A DNA stretch of 64,000 bases from Herbidospora mongoliensis (lineage in GTDB: Bacteria > Actinomycetota > Actinomycetes > Streptosporangiales > Streptosporangiaceae): NCBI RefSeq assembly GCF_001570545.1, contig NZ_BBXD01000009.1:682001-746000 (forward strand). The letters run 5' to 3'. Under the pieces are notes generated by a model, which saw nothing but the letters and a program-made list of their open reading frames with translations, searched no databases and was not told the origin of the DNA. Positions 38,122 through 47,619 of the stretch are shown one piece after another (position 1 is the first letter of the stretch; every line of letters begins with the position of its first letter). The position numbers and the translations under genes are program-made.

Positions 38122-38967
38122 ATGAGAACTGTCCTCGTCACAGGCGGAACCGGGACCACCGGCCGCCGGGTCGCCCACTTCCTTCGCGCCCGGGGCGTCG
38201 CCGTGCGAACGGCCAGCCGGCACCCCGTGCCCGGCGACCACCAGCATGTGATCTTCGACTGGGCCGCCCCCGAGACCTTCGCCGCGGCCGTGGCAGGCGT
38301 CGACGGCGTGTTCCTGGTCGCCCCGATCAGCGACGCCGACCCCGCCGCCGCCGTCGGCGGCTTTCTCGACGCGGCCGTCGCGGCCGGCACCCGGCGGGTC
38401 GCCCTGCTGAGCTCGTCCGCGGTGACCGACGCCCCGTCGGGATTGGGCGCCCTGCCCCCGCTGGTGCGCGACCGCGTGCCGGAGGCGGCGGTGCTCCGTC
38501 CCTCCTGGTTCATGCAGAACTTCGTCGGGAGCCACCCCGTGGCGGCCGGGATCCGGGAGCGCGGCGAGATCGTCACCGCGACCGGCCGGGGCCGCGTGGC
38601 CTTCATCGACCCCGGCGACATCGCCGCCGTCGCCGGCCATCTGCTGTTCGGGGCCCCGATCCCCGACGGCGAGCTGATCCTCACCGGCCCGCAGGCCCTG
38701 AGCTACGACGAGGCCGCCGCCGTGGTCAGCGAGGTCACCGGCACCGCGGTGCGCCACACCTCTATCACGGTCGAAGAGCTGACCACGGCTATCGAGGCCG
38801 GCGGAGTGCCCCACGACTACGCCCGGATGCTCGCCGGCCTGGACGCCGAGATCGCCGGGGGCAGCGAGGATCGGATCACCACGACCGTGCGGGACATCAC
38901 CGGCGCGGAGCCCCGCTCCTTCCGCGACTTCCTGCTCGCCGCCCACCCGGCGGGGAAGGCGGCCTGA
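38122..38967 (+). CDS. NmrA-like NAD(P)-binding protein
   Basis: 281 aa, ATG 38122 with GGAGG 8 nt upstream. Rossmann motif VLVTGGTGTTGRRVAHFL, GVDGVFLVAPI, VALLSSSAVT, LRPSWFMQNF and AFIDPGDIAAVAGHLL match NmrA/HSCARG-like atypical SDRs (also annotated as NAD(P)H quinone or azo-type reductases). The Tyr/Lys catalytic pair is not evident, so it may be a redox-sensing or low-activity reductase. Controlled presumably by the divergent TetR. Confidence 0.88.
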   Translation: MRTVLVTGGTGTTGRRVAHFLRARGVAVRTASRHPVPGDHQHVIFDWAAPETFAAAVAGVDGVFLVAPISDADPAAAVGGFLDAAVAAGTRRVALLSSSAVTDAPSGLGALPPLVRDRVPEAAVLRPSWFMQNFVGSHPVAAGIRERGEIVTATGRGRVAFIDPGDIAAVAGHLLFGAPIPDGELILTGPQALSYDEAAAVVSEVTGTAVRHTSITVEELTTAIEAGGVPHDYARMLAGLDAEIAGGSEDRITTTVRDITGAEPRSFRDFLLAAHPAGKAA

Positions 38968-39032
38968 TGCGGCGTCCTCGATCCTGCCCGGTGAACCGGT
39001 ACCCCCATCCCGCTCCGCGCAAGGAGACCTGA

Positions 39033-39482
39033 ATGATCACCGGAATCGACACCAGCGCCCCCGTCGTCGTCTCTCTCGGCATCACCGTCAACGCCCCCAT
39101 CGACCGCGTCTGGGCCCTGCACACCGACATCGCCGCCTGGCCCACCTGGCAACACGAGGTCACCGCCGCGAACATCACCGAACCCCTGGCCGCCGGTGCG
39201 ACCTTCCACTGGAGCACGTTCGGCCTCGACATCGCCTCCACCATCCGGCTCCTCGACCCGCCGCACCGCATCCTGTGGGGCGGCCCCGCGCCCGGCATCA
39301 CCGGCATCCACCTGTGGACCTTCGAATCCGTCGACAGTGGCGGCACCCGGGTCCTCACCGAGGAGTCCTGGGACGGCGACCTTATCCGCGCCGACGTCCC
39401 CGCCATGCGAGCCGCCCTCCACCAGTCCCTCACCACCTGGCTGACCCTCCTGAAGAACACCTCCGAGAACACGAGCGTCTGA
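39033..39482 (+). CDS. SRPBCC (START-like) family protein
   Basis: 149 aa, ATG 39033 with AAGGAGA 6 nt upstream. The N-terminal VSLGITVNAPIDRVWALHTDIAAWPTWQHEV and later FHWSTFGLDIASTIRLLDPPHRILWGG...VLTEESWDGDL are typical of polyketide cyclase/AHSA1-like SRPBCC proteins with a hydrophobic ligand cavity. Probably an operon with the NmrA-like gene 65 nt upstream. Ligand unknown. Confidence 0.87.
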   Translation: MITGIDTSAPVVVSLGITVNAPIDRVWALHTDIAAWPTWQHEVTAANITEPLAAGATFHWSTFGLDIASTIRLLDPPHRILWGGPAPGITGIHLWTFESVDSGGTRVLTEESWDGDLIRADVPAMRAALHQSLTTWLTLLKNTSENTSV

Positions 39483-39533
39483 GCTGCTCTGAACGTACGG
39501 ACTGCGGAGCTTCCGCTCCGATGGGATGCCGCA

Positions 39534-41744
39534 TCAGTCGCGGCGGCGACGGCCCTCGCCTTCCATGCGCGGGTCGCCCCGGTAGTAGTCGCCGTTCTCG
39601 TCCTCGTACCAGTACTCGTACTCCACGTCTCCGCGACGCCCGCGCCGGTCCGAGGCCTCCATGGCCTCGCGCAGGCCCGGGGTGACCCCGCCGCCGAACC
39701 GGCTCATGTCGGGTGCGGTGAAGTCGTCGGCCGGGGTGTCCCGCAGGGCGCTCTGCATGGAGTCGACCCAGATCGGTCCCGGCAGCGACGCCCCCTGGAC
39801 CGACCCGTAGGTCTGGTCGCCGATCTTCACCCCGTTCAGGGGGTATTTGTACGACCCCCGGATGTCCCCCACGCTCACGGCGGCGGCCAGGTTCGGGGTG
39901 TACCCGGCGAACCACGCCGACGTGTAGTTGTTGTTGGTCCCCGTCTTCCCGGCCGCTGGCCGCCCGATCGACTGCCCCTTCATCGTCCCCTGGGTGAAAA
40001 CGCCGGACAGCACCTCGTTGACCGCGTCGGCGACCTCCGGGTCGATGGTCGCCGAGCAGCTCGGCGGGATCGCCACCCGCCGCCCGTCGCGTTCGACGAT
40101 CTCGGTGATGGCCACCGGCTTGCAGTACTTGCCTCGCGCGCCGAAGGTCGCCACCGCCGACGCGACCGTCAGCGGGTCCATCTCGTTGACCCCGAGCGTG
40201 AACGTCGGCACCTCCGACAGCTTCCCGCCGTCCGCGCGCCGGATGCCCAGCGCCTTCGCGGTCCGGACGACGTCGCAGAGCCCGACCTCCTTCTCCAGCA
40301 TCATGAAGAAGATGTTGACCGACTTCCACGTCCCCAGCTCCAGGCTGTAGGGGCCGCCGGAGCCCTCGCCCGAGGAGTTGTAGATCTTCGCGTTCGGGTC
40401 GTTGACCGCCTTCCCGGCGCAGTCGGTGAAGCCCGACGACGGGACGAACACGCCGGGCGTGTTGAACCCCTGCCCGAACCGCCAGCCCTTGGCCAGCGCG
40501 GTCGCAAGTGTGAAGATCTTGAACGTCGAGCCCGCCTGGAAGCCCATGCCGCCCCCGTGGGCGGTGTCGGCGGGCAGGTTGAAGGTCGTGTTGGGCCCGG
40601 TCACCTTGCCGCCGGGGTTGCTCCCGTAGCGTTTGCTGGCAGCCAGCGCCCGGATCCGGCCCGTGCCGGGTTCGACCATCGCCTCGGCCGCGACCTCGGT
40701 GTCCTCCGCCGCGACGCGCTGCTGGATGGCCTTGTCGGCCGCCTCCTGCGCGGTCGCGTCGAGCGTGGTGGTCAGCGTGAGGCCGCCCCGCTGGAGCCGC
40801 CGCTCGCGGTCGGCGCGTGAATGGCCGAACGCGGGGTTGGCGAGGATCTCGTGCTGGACGTACACACAGAAATAGGGATAGGCCGACTCGGCGCACCCGC
40901 CGGGCTCCGACCGCATGTTGAGCCCGAGACCCTGTGCCTTGGCCGCGGCGGCCTCGGCGGGGGTGATCTTGCCGAGCTCGGCCATCCGGTCGAGCACCAG
41001 GTCGCGCCGCTGCTGCAGCTTCTCGCGCTGCTCCTCGCCGCGCGCCGGGTCGGTCGAGTAGGGCGTGCGAACCGCGCCCGCCAAGGCGGCGGCCTGGCCC
41101 AGGGACAGGTCCTTCGCCGAGACGCCGAAGAACCGCATGGCGGCGGCCTGGATGCCGAACGCGCCGCCGCCGAAGTAGGCGATGTTGAGGTAGCGCTCCA
41201 GGATCTGGTCCTTGGAGTACTTCTCCTCCAGGGCCAGCGCGTAGCGCATCTCGGAGAACTTGCGGCGCATGCTCCGCACCTGGGCTGAGTCGCGTTCCTT
41301 GTCCGACTCGGCCCGGTTGACCAGGATGTTCTTCACGAGCTGCTGGGTCAGCGACGAGCCGCCCTGCCGGATGCCGCCCGCCTGGGTGTTGGCGATCAGC
41401 GCCCGGACCGTGCCGCGCACGTCGAGTCCGGCGTGTTCGTAGAAGCGGGCGTCCTCGATCGCGACGATCGCCTCGCGCATCGGCTTGGAGACCTCGCCGA
41501 TGCCGACCGACTGCCGGTTCTGGGAGTAGAACTGGGCGAACTGCCGCCCGTCCTTGTCGACCAGCCGGGTCACCTCGGGCAAGGGATCCTCGCGTGGCGG
41601 GGGCGGGAGTTTGGTCACCATCCCGGCGGCGGTGTTGCTCGCCACCCCGCCTCCGGCGACCAGCGGCGCGACCAGTGCGGCCGCCAGGACCCCGCCGAGT
41701 GCACCGCACACCGCCAGCCCACCGGCAGTCGTGACGCGCGCCAT
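39534..41744 (-). CDS. Class A (bifunctional) penicillin-binding protein
   Basis: 736 aa from ATG 41744; the frame runs further upstream but without signal sequence. An N-terminal TM (GGLAVCGALGGVLAAALVAPLVAG) anchors the protein outside. GT51 transglycosylase: catalytic Glu in AIVAIEDARFYEHAGLD, then RQGGSSLTQQLVKN and RKFSEMRYALALEEKYSKDQILERYLN. Transpeptidase: Ser406 in GSTFKI, SVN in TWKSVNIFF, and AAGKTGTNNNYTSAWFAGYTP. It polymerises and cross-links peptidoglycan. The C-terminus is an acidic/Tyr/Arg-rich tail. Downstream of dnaE on the same strand, 65 nt apart. Confidence 0.95.
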   Translation of the reverse strand: MARVTTAGGLAVCGALGGVLAAALVAPLVAGGGVASNTAAGMVTKLPPPPREDPLPEVTRLVDKDGRQFAQFYSQNRQSVGIGEVSKPMREAIVAIEDARFYEHAGLDVRGTVRALIANTQAGGIRQGGSSLTQQLVKNILVNRAESDKERDSAQVRSMRRKFSEMRYALALEEKYSKDQILERYLNIAYFGGGAFGIQAAAMRFFGVSAKDLSLGQAAALAGAVRTPYSTDPARGEEQREKLQQRRDLVLDRMAELGKITPAEAAAAKAQGLGLNMRSEPGGCAESAYPYFCVYVQHEILANPAFGHSRADRERRLQRGGLTLTTTLDATAQEAADKAIQQRVAAEDTEVAAEAMVEPGTGRIRALAASKRYGSNPGGKVTGPNTTFNLPADTAHGGGMGFQAGSTFKIFTLATALAKGWRFGQGFNTPGVFVPSSGFTDCAGKAVNDPNAKIYNSSGEGSGGPYSLELGTWKSVNIFFMMLEKEVGLCDVVRTAKALGIRRADGGKLSEVPTFTLGVNEMDPLTVASAVATFGARGKYCKPVAITEIVERDGRRVAIPPSCSATIDPEVADAVNEVLSGVFTQGTMKGQSIGRPAAGKTGTNNNYTSAWFAGYTPNLAAAVSVGDIRGSYKYPLNGVKIGDQTYGSVQGASLPGPIWVDSMQSALRDTPADDFTAPDMSRFGGGVTPGLREAMEASDRRGRRGDVEYEYWYEDENGDYYRGDPRMEGEGRRRRD

Positions 41745-41809
41745 GCCGCTCCCCCCGAAACAGCTCGACAACCAGGGGGATTCCAGCGTCAACCTAACAC
41801 AGCGTAACG

Positions 41810-44800
41810 CTACGCTCCCAGGCAGGCCGGTCCGAGGAGCTGTTTGAGGTCGCCCATGAGGGCCGGGCTGGGGGTCACGCGCAGGCGGTCGTCGAGGCGC
41901 ATCACCGTCGTGCGGGGGCCGTTGTGGACCTGGAGGTGCACCTCGGTCGTGCCGGGGTGGGTGCTCAGGACCTCCTTCAGGCGGCCGACGACCGGCGGGG
42001 TGACCCGGGCCATGGCCAGGCTGACGACCAGGGGGCCGCCCGACTCGACGGTCAGGTCGGGCTGGGTGACCTCCATCGCGATGATCTTGGCGACGTCTTC
42101 GCGCTTGTCGATGCGGCCCTTGACGAAGACGATCGCGTCTTCGGCCAGGATCGTGGCGCAGAGCTGGTAGGCCGACGGGAAGATCATCACCTCGATCGAG
42201 CCGCCGAGGTCTTCGAGCTGGGTCAGGACCCAGGTGTCGCCCTTCTTGGTGACCTTGCGCTGCACACCGCTGAGGATGCCGCCCACGGTGACCATCTGGC
42301 CATCGGGGCGCGACTCGTCCTGCAACGCACTGATCGAGCAGTCGGCGCCGCTCGACAGGATGTGCTCGACACCGAGGAGCGGGTGGTCGGAGACGTACAG
42401 GCCGAGCATCTCGCGCTCGAACTGCAGGACGGTGTTCTTGTCCCACTCGCCGTCGGGGATGTTGACGTCGAAGGTCTGGTCCTCGCCGCCGTCGACCGCG
42501 CCGAACAGGGAGTCCTGCCCGATGGCCTCGTTCTTCTTGATGTCGATGATCGCGTCGACGGCCTGCTCGTGGACCATCACCAGGCCCTTGCGGACATGGC
42601 CCATCGAGTCGTAGGCGCCCGCCTTGATCAGCGACTCGATGACGCGCTTGTTGCAGACCTGGGCCGGGACCTTGCGCAGGAAGTCCTTGAAGTCGGTGAA
42701 GCGGCCCTTCTCCTTGCGCGCGGCGATGATGCCGTCGACGACGTTGCCGCCGACGTTGCGAATGGCCGAGAGACCGAATCGGATGTCGGCGCCGCGCGGG
42801 GTGAAGTCGAAGTCGGAGTCGCTGACGTCGGGCGGCAGCACCTTGATGCCCATGTGGCGGCACTCGTTGAGGTAGAGGGCCGACTTGTCCTTGTCGTCCT
42901 TGACGCTCGTGAGCAGCGCGGCCATGTATTCGGCCCGGTAGTTGGCCTTCAGGTAGGCGGTCCAGTAGGAGACCAGGCCGTATCCGGCGGTGTGGGCCTT
43001 GTTGAAGGCGTAGTCGGAGAACGGGAGCAGGATGTCCCAGAGGGCCTTGATGGCGGCCTTGGAGTAGCCGTTGTCCTGCATGCCCTTCTCGAAGAACTCG
43101 TATTGCTTGTCGAGTTCCGACTTCTTCTTCTTGCCCATCGCGCGGCGCAGCAGGTCGGCGCCGCCGAGCGAGTAGCCGGCCACCTTCTGGGCGATGGCCA
43201 TGACCTGCTCCTGATAGACGATCAGGCCGTAGGTCGTGGACAGGATCTCCGCGAGGGGCTCTTCGAGCTCCGGGTGGATCGGCGTCATCTCCTGCTGCTT
43301 GTTCTTGCGCAGCGCGTAGTTCGTGTGGGAGTTGGCGCCCATCGGGCCGGGGCGGTAGAGCGCGAGGGCGGCGGAGATGTCCTCGAAGTTGTCGGGGCGC
43401 ATCAGCCGCAGGAGGGTCCGCATGCCGCCGCCGTCGAGCTGGAAGATGCCGAGGGTGTCGCCCCTGGCCAGCAGGTCGTAGGTCTTGGCGTCGTCGAGCG
43501 GCAGGTCGAGCAGTTCGATGTCGTTGCCGGTGTTGAGCTCGACCATCTTGAGGCAGTCGTCGATGATCGTCAGGTTGCGCAGGCCGAGGAAGTCCATCTT
43601 CAGCAGGCCGAGGTTCTCGCAGGTCGGATAGTCGAACTGCGTGATGATCGCGCCGTCGGAGTCGCGGCGCATGATCGGGATGTAGTCGGTGATCACCTCG
43701 GACGACATGATCACGCCGGCGGCGTGCACGCCGGTCTGCCGGATCAGGCCCTCCAGACCGCGCCCGAGGTCGATGGTCGACTTCACGTCGACGTCTTCCT
43801 CGTAGAGCTTGCGCAGCTCACCGGCCTCGTTGTAGCGCGGGTGGTCGCTGTCGAAGATGCCGGTGAGCGGGATGTCCTTGCCCATCACGGCGGGCGGGAA
43901 CGCCTTGGAGACCTTGTCGCCGAGGGCGTAGGGGTAGCCCAGGACGCGGCCGGCGTCCTTCACGGCCGCTTTCGCCTTGATCGTGCCGAAGGTGGCGATC
44001 ATGGCGACCTTGTCGCTGCCCCACTTCTCCGTCACGTACCTGATCACGTCGGCGCGCCGGCGCTCGTCGAAGTCGATGTCGACGTCGGGCATGGAGACGC
44101 GCTCGGGGTTCAGGAACCGCTCGAAGTAGAGGCCGAACGGGATCGGGTCGAGGTCGGTGATGCCCAGCGAGTAGGCGACCAGCGAGCCCGCCGCGGAACC
44201 ACGGCCGGGGCCCACCCGGATGCCGTTGGTCTTGGCCCACATGATGAAGTCGGCGACCACGAGGAAGTAGCTCGGGAAGCCCATCTGGACGATGACGCGC
44301 AGCTCGTTCTCGACCCAGGCGCGGTGTTCCTCGTCGATGCCGCCCGGGAAGCGGCGGTGCATGCCCTTCCACACCTCCTGGCGGAAGAACTCCTCCTCCG
44401 TCAGCCCCTCGGGGATCGGGAAGGTCGGCATCAGGTTCTTGTGCTGGAAGAACCCGGCCGGGTCGACCTTCTCGGCGACCAGCAGGGTGTTCCTGCAGCC
44501 TTCCTGCCACAGCTCGGAGGAGTCGATGGCGCGCATCTCGTCGGCGCTCTTGATGTAGTAGCCGCTGCCGTCGAACCGGAACCGGCCGGGGTCGGAGAGC
44601 TGCTTGCCCGTCTGGATGCACAGGAGCGCGTCGTGTGACTGGGCGTCGGCCTCGTAGGTGTAGTGGGAGTCGTTGGTGACCACCGGCGGGATGTTCAGCT
44701 CTTTGGAGATGCGGGTCAGGCCCTCGCGGACGCGGCGCTCGATGTCGAGGCCGTGGTCCATGATCTCCAGGAAGTAGTTGTCCTTGCCGAAGAGGTCCTG

Positions 44801-45331
44801 GAACTTCGCCGCGGCCTTGACGGCCTCGTCGTATTGGCCGAGCCGCAGGCGGGTCTGCACCTCGCCCGACGGGCAGCCCGTGGTGGCCATCAGGCCCTCG
44901 GAGTGCTCGGCCAGGATCTCGGCGTCCATCCGGGCCCACTTGCGGTGGAAACCCTCGGTGTAGGCGCGCGAGGACAGCTTCATCAGGTTGTGCAGGCCGG
45001 TGCGGTTCTTGGCCCAGATCGTCATGTGGGTGTAGAAACCACCCGCCGAGACGTCGTCGCTCTTCTGGTGGGGCTCGCCCCACAGGACGGGCTTCTTGTT
45101 GAAGCGGGCGTCGGGGGCGACGTAGGCCTCGATGCCGATGATCGGCTTCACCCCGGCGGCGGTGGCCTGCCGGTAGAACTCGAAGGCTCCGTGCATGTTG
45201 CCGTGGTCGGTGATCGCGATGGCGGGCATCTCCTGCTCGCCCACCAGTTTGAACATCTGCTTCAATCTGGCCGCACCGTCGAGCATCGAATACTCGGTGT
45301 GGACGTGCAGATGCACAAACGAATCGCCCAT
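41810..45331 (-). CDS. dnaE: DNA polymerase III alpha subunit
   Basis: 1173 aa from ATG 45331 ([19 protein letters not shown]); the open frame to 45382 lacks homology. N-terminal PHP domain ([21 protein letters not shown]), then the polymerase active site [24 protein letters not shown] and [12 protein letters not shown] with catalytic Asp residues. The thumb and fingers ([56 protein letters not shown]) precede the C-terminal OB fold ([28 protein letters not shown]). Replicative polymerase of the DnaE1 type by length. Confidence 0.97.
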   Translation of the reverse strand: MGDSFVHLHVHTEYSMLDGAARLKQMFKLVGEQEMPAIAITDHGNMHGAFEFYRQATAAGVKPIIGIEAYVAPDARFNKKPVLWGEPHQKSDDVSAGGFYTHMTIWAKNRTGLHNLMKLSSRAYTEGFHRKWARMDAEILAEHSEGLMATTGCPSGEVQTRLRLGQYDEAVKAAAKFQDLFGKDNYFLEIMDHGLDIERRVREGLTRISKELNIPPVVTNDSHYTYEADAQSHDALLCIQTGKQLSDPGRFRFDGSGYYIKSADEMRAIDSSELWQEGCRNTLLVAEKVDPAGFFQHKNLMPTFPIPEGLTEEEFFRQEVWKGMHRRFPGGIDEEHRAWVENELRVIVQMGFPSYFLVVADFIMWAKTNGIRVGPGRGSAAGSLVAYSLGITDLDPIPFGLYFERFLNPERVSMPDVDIDFDERRRADVIRYVTEKWGSDKVAMIATFGTIKAKAAVKDAGRVLGYPYALGDKVSKAFPPAVMGKDIPLTGIFDSDHPRYNEAGELRKLYEEDVDVKSTIDLGRGLEGLIRQTGVHAAGVIMSSEVITDYIPIMRRDSDGAIITQFDYPTCENLGLLKMDFLGLRNLTIIDDCLKMVELNTGNDIELLDLPLDDAKTYDLLARGDTLGIFQLDGGGMRTLLRLMRPDNFEDISAALALYRPGPMGANSHTNYALRKNKQQEMTPIHPELEEPLAEILSTTYGLIVYQEQVMAIAQKVAGYSLGGADLLRRAMGKKKKSELDKQYEFFEKGMQDNGYSKAAIKALWDILLPFSDYAFNKAHTAGYGLVSYWTAYLKANYRAEYMAALLTSVKDDKDKSALYLNECRHMGIKVLPPDVSDSDFDFTPRGADIRFGLSAIRNVGGNVVDGIIAARKEKGRFTDFKDFLRKVPAQVCNKRVIESLIKAGAYDSMGHVRKGLVMVHEQAVDAIIDIKKNEAIGQDSLFGAVDGGEDQTFDVNIPDGEWDKNTVLQFEREMLGLYVSDHPLLGVEHILSSGADCSISALQDESRPDGQMVTVGGILSGVQRKVTKKGDTWVLTQLEDLGGSIEVMIFPSAYQLCATILAEDAIVFVKGRIDKREDVAKIIAMEVTQPDLTVESGGPLVVSLAMARVTPPVVGRLKEVLSTHPGTTEVHLQVHNGPRTTVMRLDDRLRVTPSPALMGDLKQLLGPACLGA

Positions 45332-45427
45332 GAGACCCCCATCATCCGACCGACGGATGTAGAGCCTACGCGTGATCACCACCCCACACGACTACGGTCG
45401 CGGAAGAGATCTTTCCGGGGGGAAAAG

Positions 45428-46822
45428 GTGGAGAAAGCCAACCTTGACGAGGGGTATTCACACTCCCTCGGCAATCGCCAGGTCCAGATGATCGCGATCG
45501 GCGGCGCCATCGGCGTCGGGCTGTTCCTGGGCTCGGGAGGCCGATTCGCCGCCGCCGGTCCGGCCCTGGTGATCTCGTACGCCATCGCCGGTATCGCCGC
45601 CTTCTTCGTGATGCGGGCGCTCGGCGAGCTGGTCAGCTACCGGCCCACATCGGGCTCCTTCGTCTCGTACGCCACCGAGTTCGTCGGCCCCTGGGCGGGG
45701 TTCGCCAGCGGGTGGATGTACTGGGTCAACTGGGCCGCCACGGGCGTCGCCGAGCTGACCGCCATCGCGATCTACGTGCACCTGTGGGCACCCAGCTTCC
45801 CCCGGTGGGCCACGGCGCTGATCGCGCTGGGGGTCGTGCTGGTGGTGAACCTGCTGTCGGTGAAGGCCTTCGGCGAGATGGAGTTCTGGTTCGCGCTGCT
45901 CAAGGTGGCCGCGATCGTGACGTTCCTGATCGTCGGGCTCTACCTGGTGCTGTTCTCGGTCGAGGGGGCCTCCCCCTCGAACCTGGTCGCCCACGACGGG
46001 TTCTTCCCGATGGGGTTCGGGCCGGTGTTCATGAGCCTGCAGGCCGTGGTCTTCGCGTACGCCGCCATCGAGCTCGTCGGCATCGCGGCCGGCGAGACGA
46101 AGGACCCCGAGAAAGTGCTCCCGAAGGCCGTCAACAGCGTCATCTGGCGGATCGCGATCTTCTACGTCGGGTCGATCCTGCTGCTGGGCATGGTGCTGCC
46201 GTGGACCTCCTACCAGGCCGGCGAGTCGCCGTTCGTCACGGTGTTCACCACGCTCGGCGCGCCGTGGGCGGGTGACGTGATGAACCTGATCGTGATCACG
46301 GCGGCGCTGTCGTCGTGCAACTCGGGGCTCTACTCGACCGGGCGCATCCTGCGGTCGATGGGGCAGCGCGGCGAGGCGCCCCGGTTCACCGCGAACCTGA
46401 GCTCCCGGCAGGTGCCGGTGGGCGGGATCATGCTCACGGCCTCGGTGTACGTGATCGGGGTGGCCGTCTACTCGTACATCCCCGAACGGGCCTTCACGAT
46501 CGCCGTGGCGATCTCGTCCCTGGGCACGGTCACCACCTGGGGCACCCTCATCTACTGCCAGATGAAGCTGCGCCGGGCCTGGATGCGCGGACAGCTGCCG
46601 AAACCGGCATTCCTGATGCCGGGCACGCCCTACACGAACTGGCTGACCCTGGCGTTCCTGGCGCTGGTGGTGGTCCTGATGCCGTTCGCCGACGAGGACC
46701 AGCGGCTGGCGTTCTACCTGATCCCGATCCTGGCGGGCGGGATCTGGGGCGGCTGGCGGATGGTCAACGCCCGGCGCGAGCCGGCCACTCACGTTCAGCA
46801 GCGTGTAGTCCCGCCTCAATGA
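45428..46822 (+). CDS. Amino-acid permease of the APC superfamily (AAT family)
   Basis: 464 aa from GTG 45428, with a G-rich SD-like run just upstream. About 12 TM helices. Signature first helix SLGNRQVQMIAIGGAIGVGLFLGSGGRF and ALGELVSYRPTSGSFVSYATEFVGPWAGFASGWMYWVNW, then VFAYAAIELVGIAAGETKDPEKVLPKAVNSV. Proton-coupled uptake of an amino acid; similarity to AnsP/GabP/CycA-type carriers does not fix the substrate. Divergent from dnaE (96 nt). The 3' end overlaps the convergent chorismate mutase-like gene by 59 bp. Confidence 0.92.
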   Translation: MEKANLDEGYSHSLGNRQVQMIAIGGAIGVGLFLGSGGRFAAAGPALVISYAIAGIAAFFVMRALGELVSYRPTSGSFVSYATEFVGPWAGFASGWMYWVNWAATGVAELTAIAIYVHLWAPSFPRWATALIALGVVLVVNLLSVKAFGEMEFWFALLKVAAIVTFLIVGLYLVLFSVEGASPSNLVAHDGFFPMGFGPVFMSLQAVVFAYAAIELVGIAAGETKDPEKVLPKAVNSVIWRIAIFYVGSILLLGMVLPWTSYQAGESPFVTVFTTLGAPWAGDVMNLIVITAALSSCNSGLYSTGRILRSMGQRGEAPRFTANLSSRQVPVGGIMLTASVYVIGVAVYSYIPERAFTIAVAISSLGTVTTWGTLIYCQMKLRRAWMRGQLPKPAFLMPGTPYTNWLTLAFLALVVVLMPFADEDQRLAFYLIPILAGGIWGGWRMVNARREPATHVQQRVVPPQ

Positions 46823-47534
46823 TCGCCGCCATGATCGGCCGCAGGCCCGGTTCGCCCAGGCGCGGCGCCCGCTGCGCCATCGCGGCGACCACCTTGCGCT
46901 CCCGCTCGGGGTCACGCCCGGCGAACCCGCCGATCGGCTTGAGCCGCTGGATCGTCCCGGCGAATTCGGCCCTGCGTTCCAGCAGCACGGCGAGGGCGGC
47001 GTCGGCCCGGTCGATCGCGGCACGGGCCTGCGTGATGTCCTCCGGCGCCTCCGGGCGCACCACGGCCCCGATCAGCCGGCCGTCCTCCACCGCGGCGTCG
47101 ACGACCTCGGCGGGCGCGTCGGCGTCGAGAAGGAGCCCGTCGGCGCCCACCGCGACGGCGGGACCGGCGAGCACGGCCTGTTTGCCCAGGTAGACGATCA
47201 CCGGCCGCCCCGACTCCGCGCGGGCGGCCTTCACCAGCGCCAGGTCGGGCACCGCCTCACAGAGCACCACGGCCGGGTTCCCCTCGGCCTCACAGCGGTC
47301 GGCGGCGGTCAGCCATTCCAGCAGGGACGCCTCACGCGGCCTGCGCAGAATGACCGGCAGGGCCAGGCGGGCGGCGGCGCGGACGAGCGTCAGGTCGTCG
47401 ACGACGACGGCGACGGCTGGACCGGCGATGACGTCGAGTTCGACCGAAGGCGACAACTCGACAAGCAGCGGACCCCCAAGGACCGCGACAGGCCGTCCTT
47501 CCCCGATGGTCAGATCCGCGATCCGTACGGACAT
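46764..47534 (-). CDS. Degenerate DAHP-synthase-like domain fused to AroQ-type chorismate mutase
   Basis: 256 aa. The C-terminal 85 residues are an AroQ helical chorismate mutase: ITQARAAIDRADAALAVLLERRAEFAGTIQRLKPIGGFAGRDPERERKVVAAM. The N-terminal 165 residues follow the AroH-type DAHP synthase barrel (LPVILRRPREASLLEWLTAADRCEAEGNPAVVLCEAVP; GADGLLLD). The metal and substrate residues are lost: the GPC Cys is replaced (GGPLLVE), CERG is CEAV, and the DPSH His segment reads VYLGKQAV. Probably a mutase with a non-catalytic or allosteric barrel. ATG 47534; divergent from the first kinase gene. Confidence 0.75.
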   Translation of the reverse strand: MSVRIADLTIGEGRPVAVLGGPLLVELSPSVELDVIAGPAVAVVVDDLTLVRAAARLALPVILRRPREASLLEWLTAADRCEAEGNPAVVLCEAVPDLALVKAARAESGRPVIVYLGKQAVLAGPAVAVGADGLLLDADAPAEVVDAAVEDGRLIGAVVRPEAPEDITQARAAIDRADAALAVLLERRAEFAGTIQRLKPIGGFAGRDPERERKVVAAMAQRAPRLGEPGLRPIMAAIIEAGLHAAEREWPARAGR

Positions 47535-47619
47535 GTCGTGAGATTACCAGGGCAGTACTGCTCGCGTTTGATCCCTTTGCCATCCATGGGACGATTCATG
47601 GGTTCTGGAAGGGGTGGGG

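Noticed and set aside
41924-44638. A 904-codon plus-strand open frame opposite dnaE
   Set aside because: Antisense shadow; dnaE motifs on the minus strand are unambiguous and the plus product lacks any fold signature.
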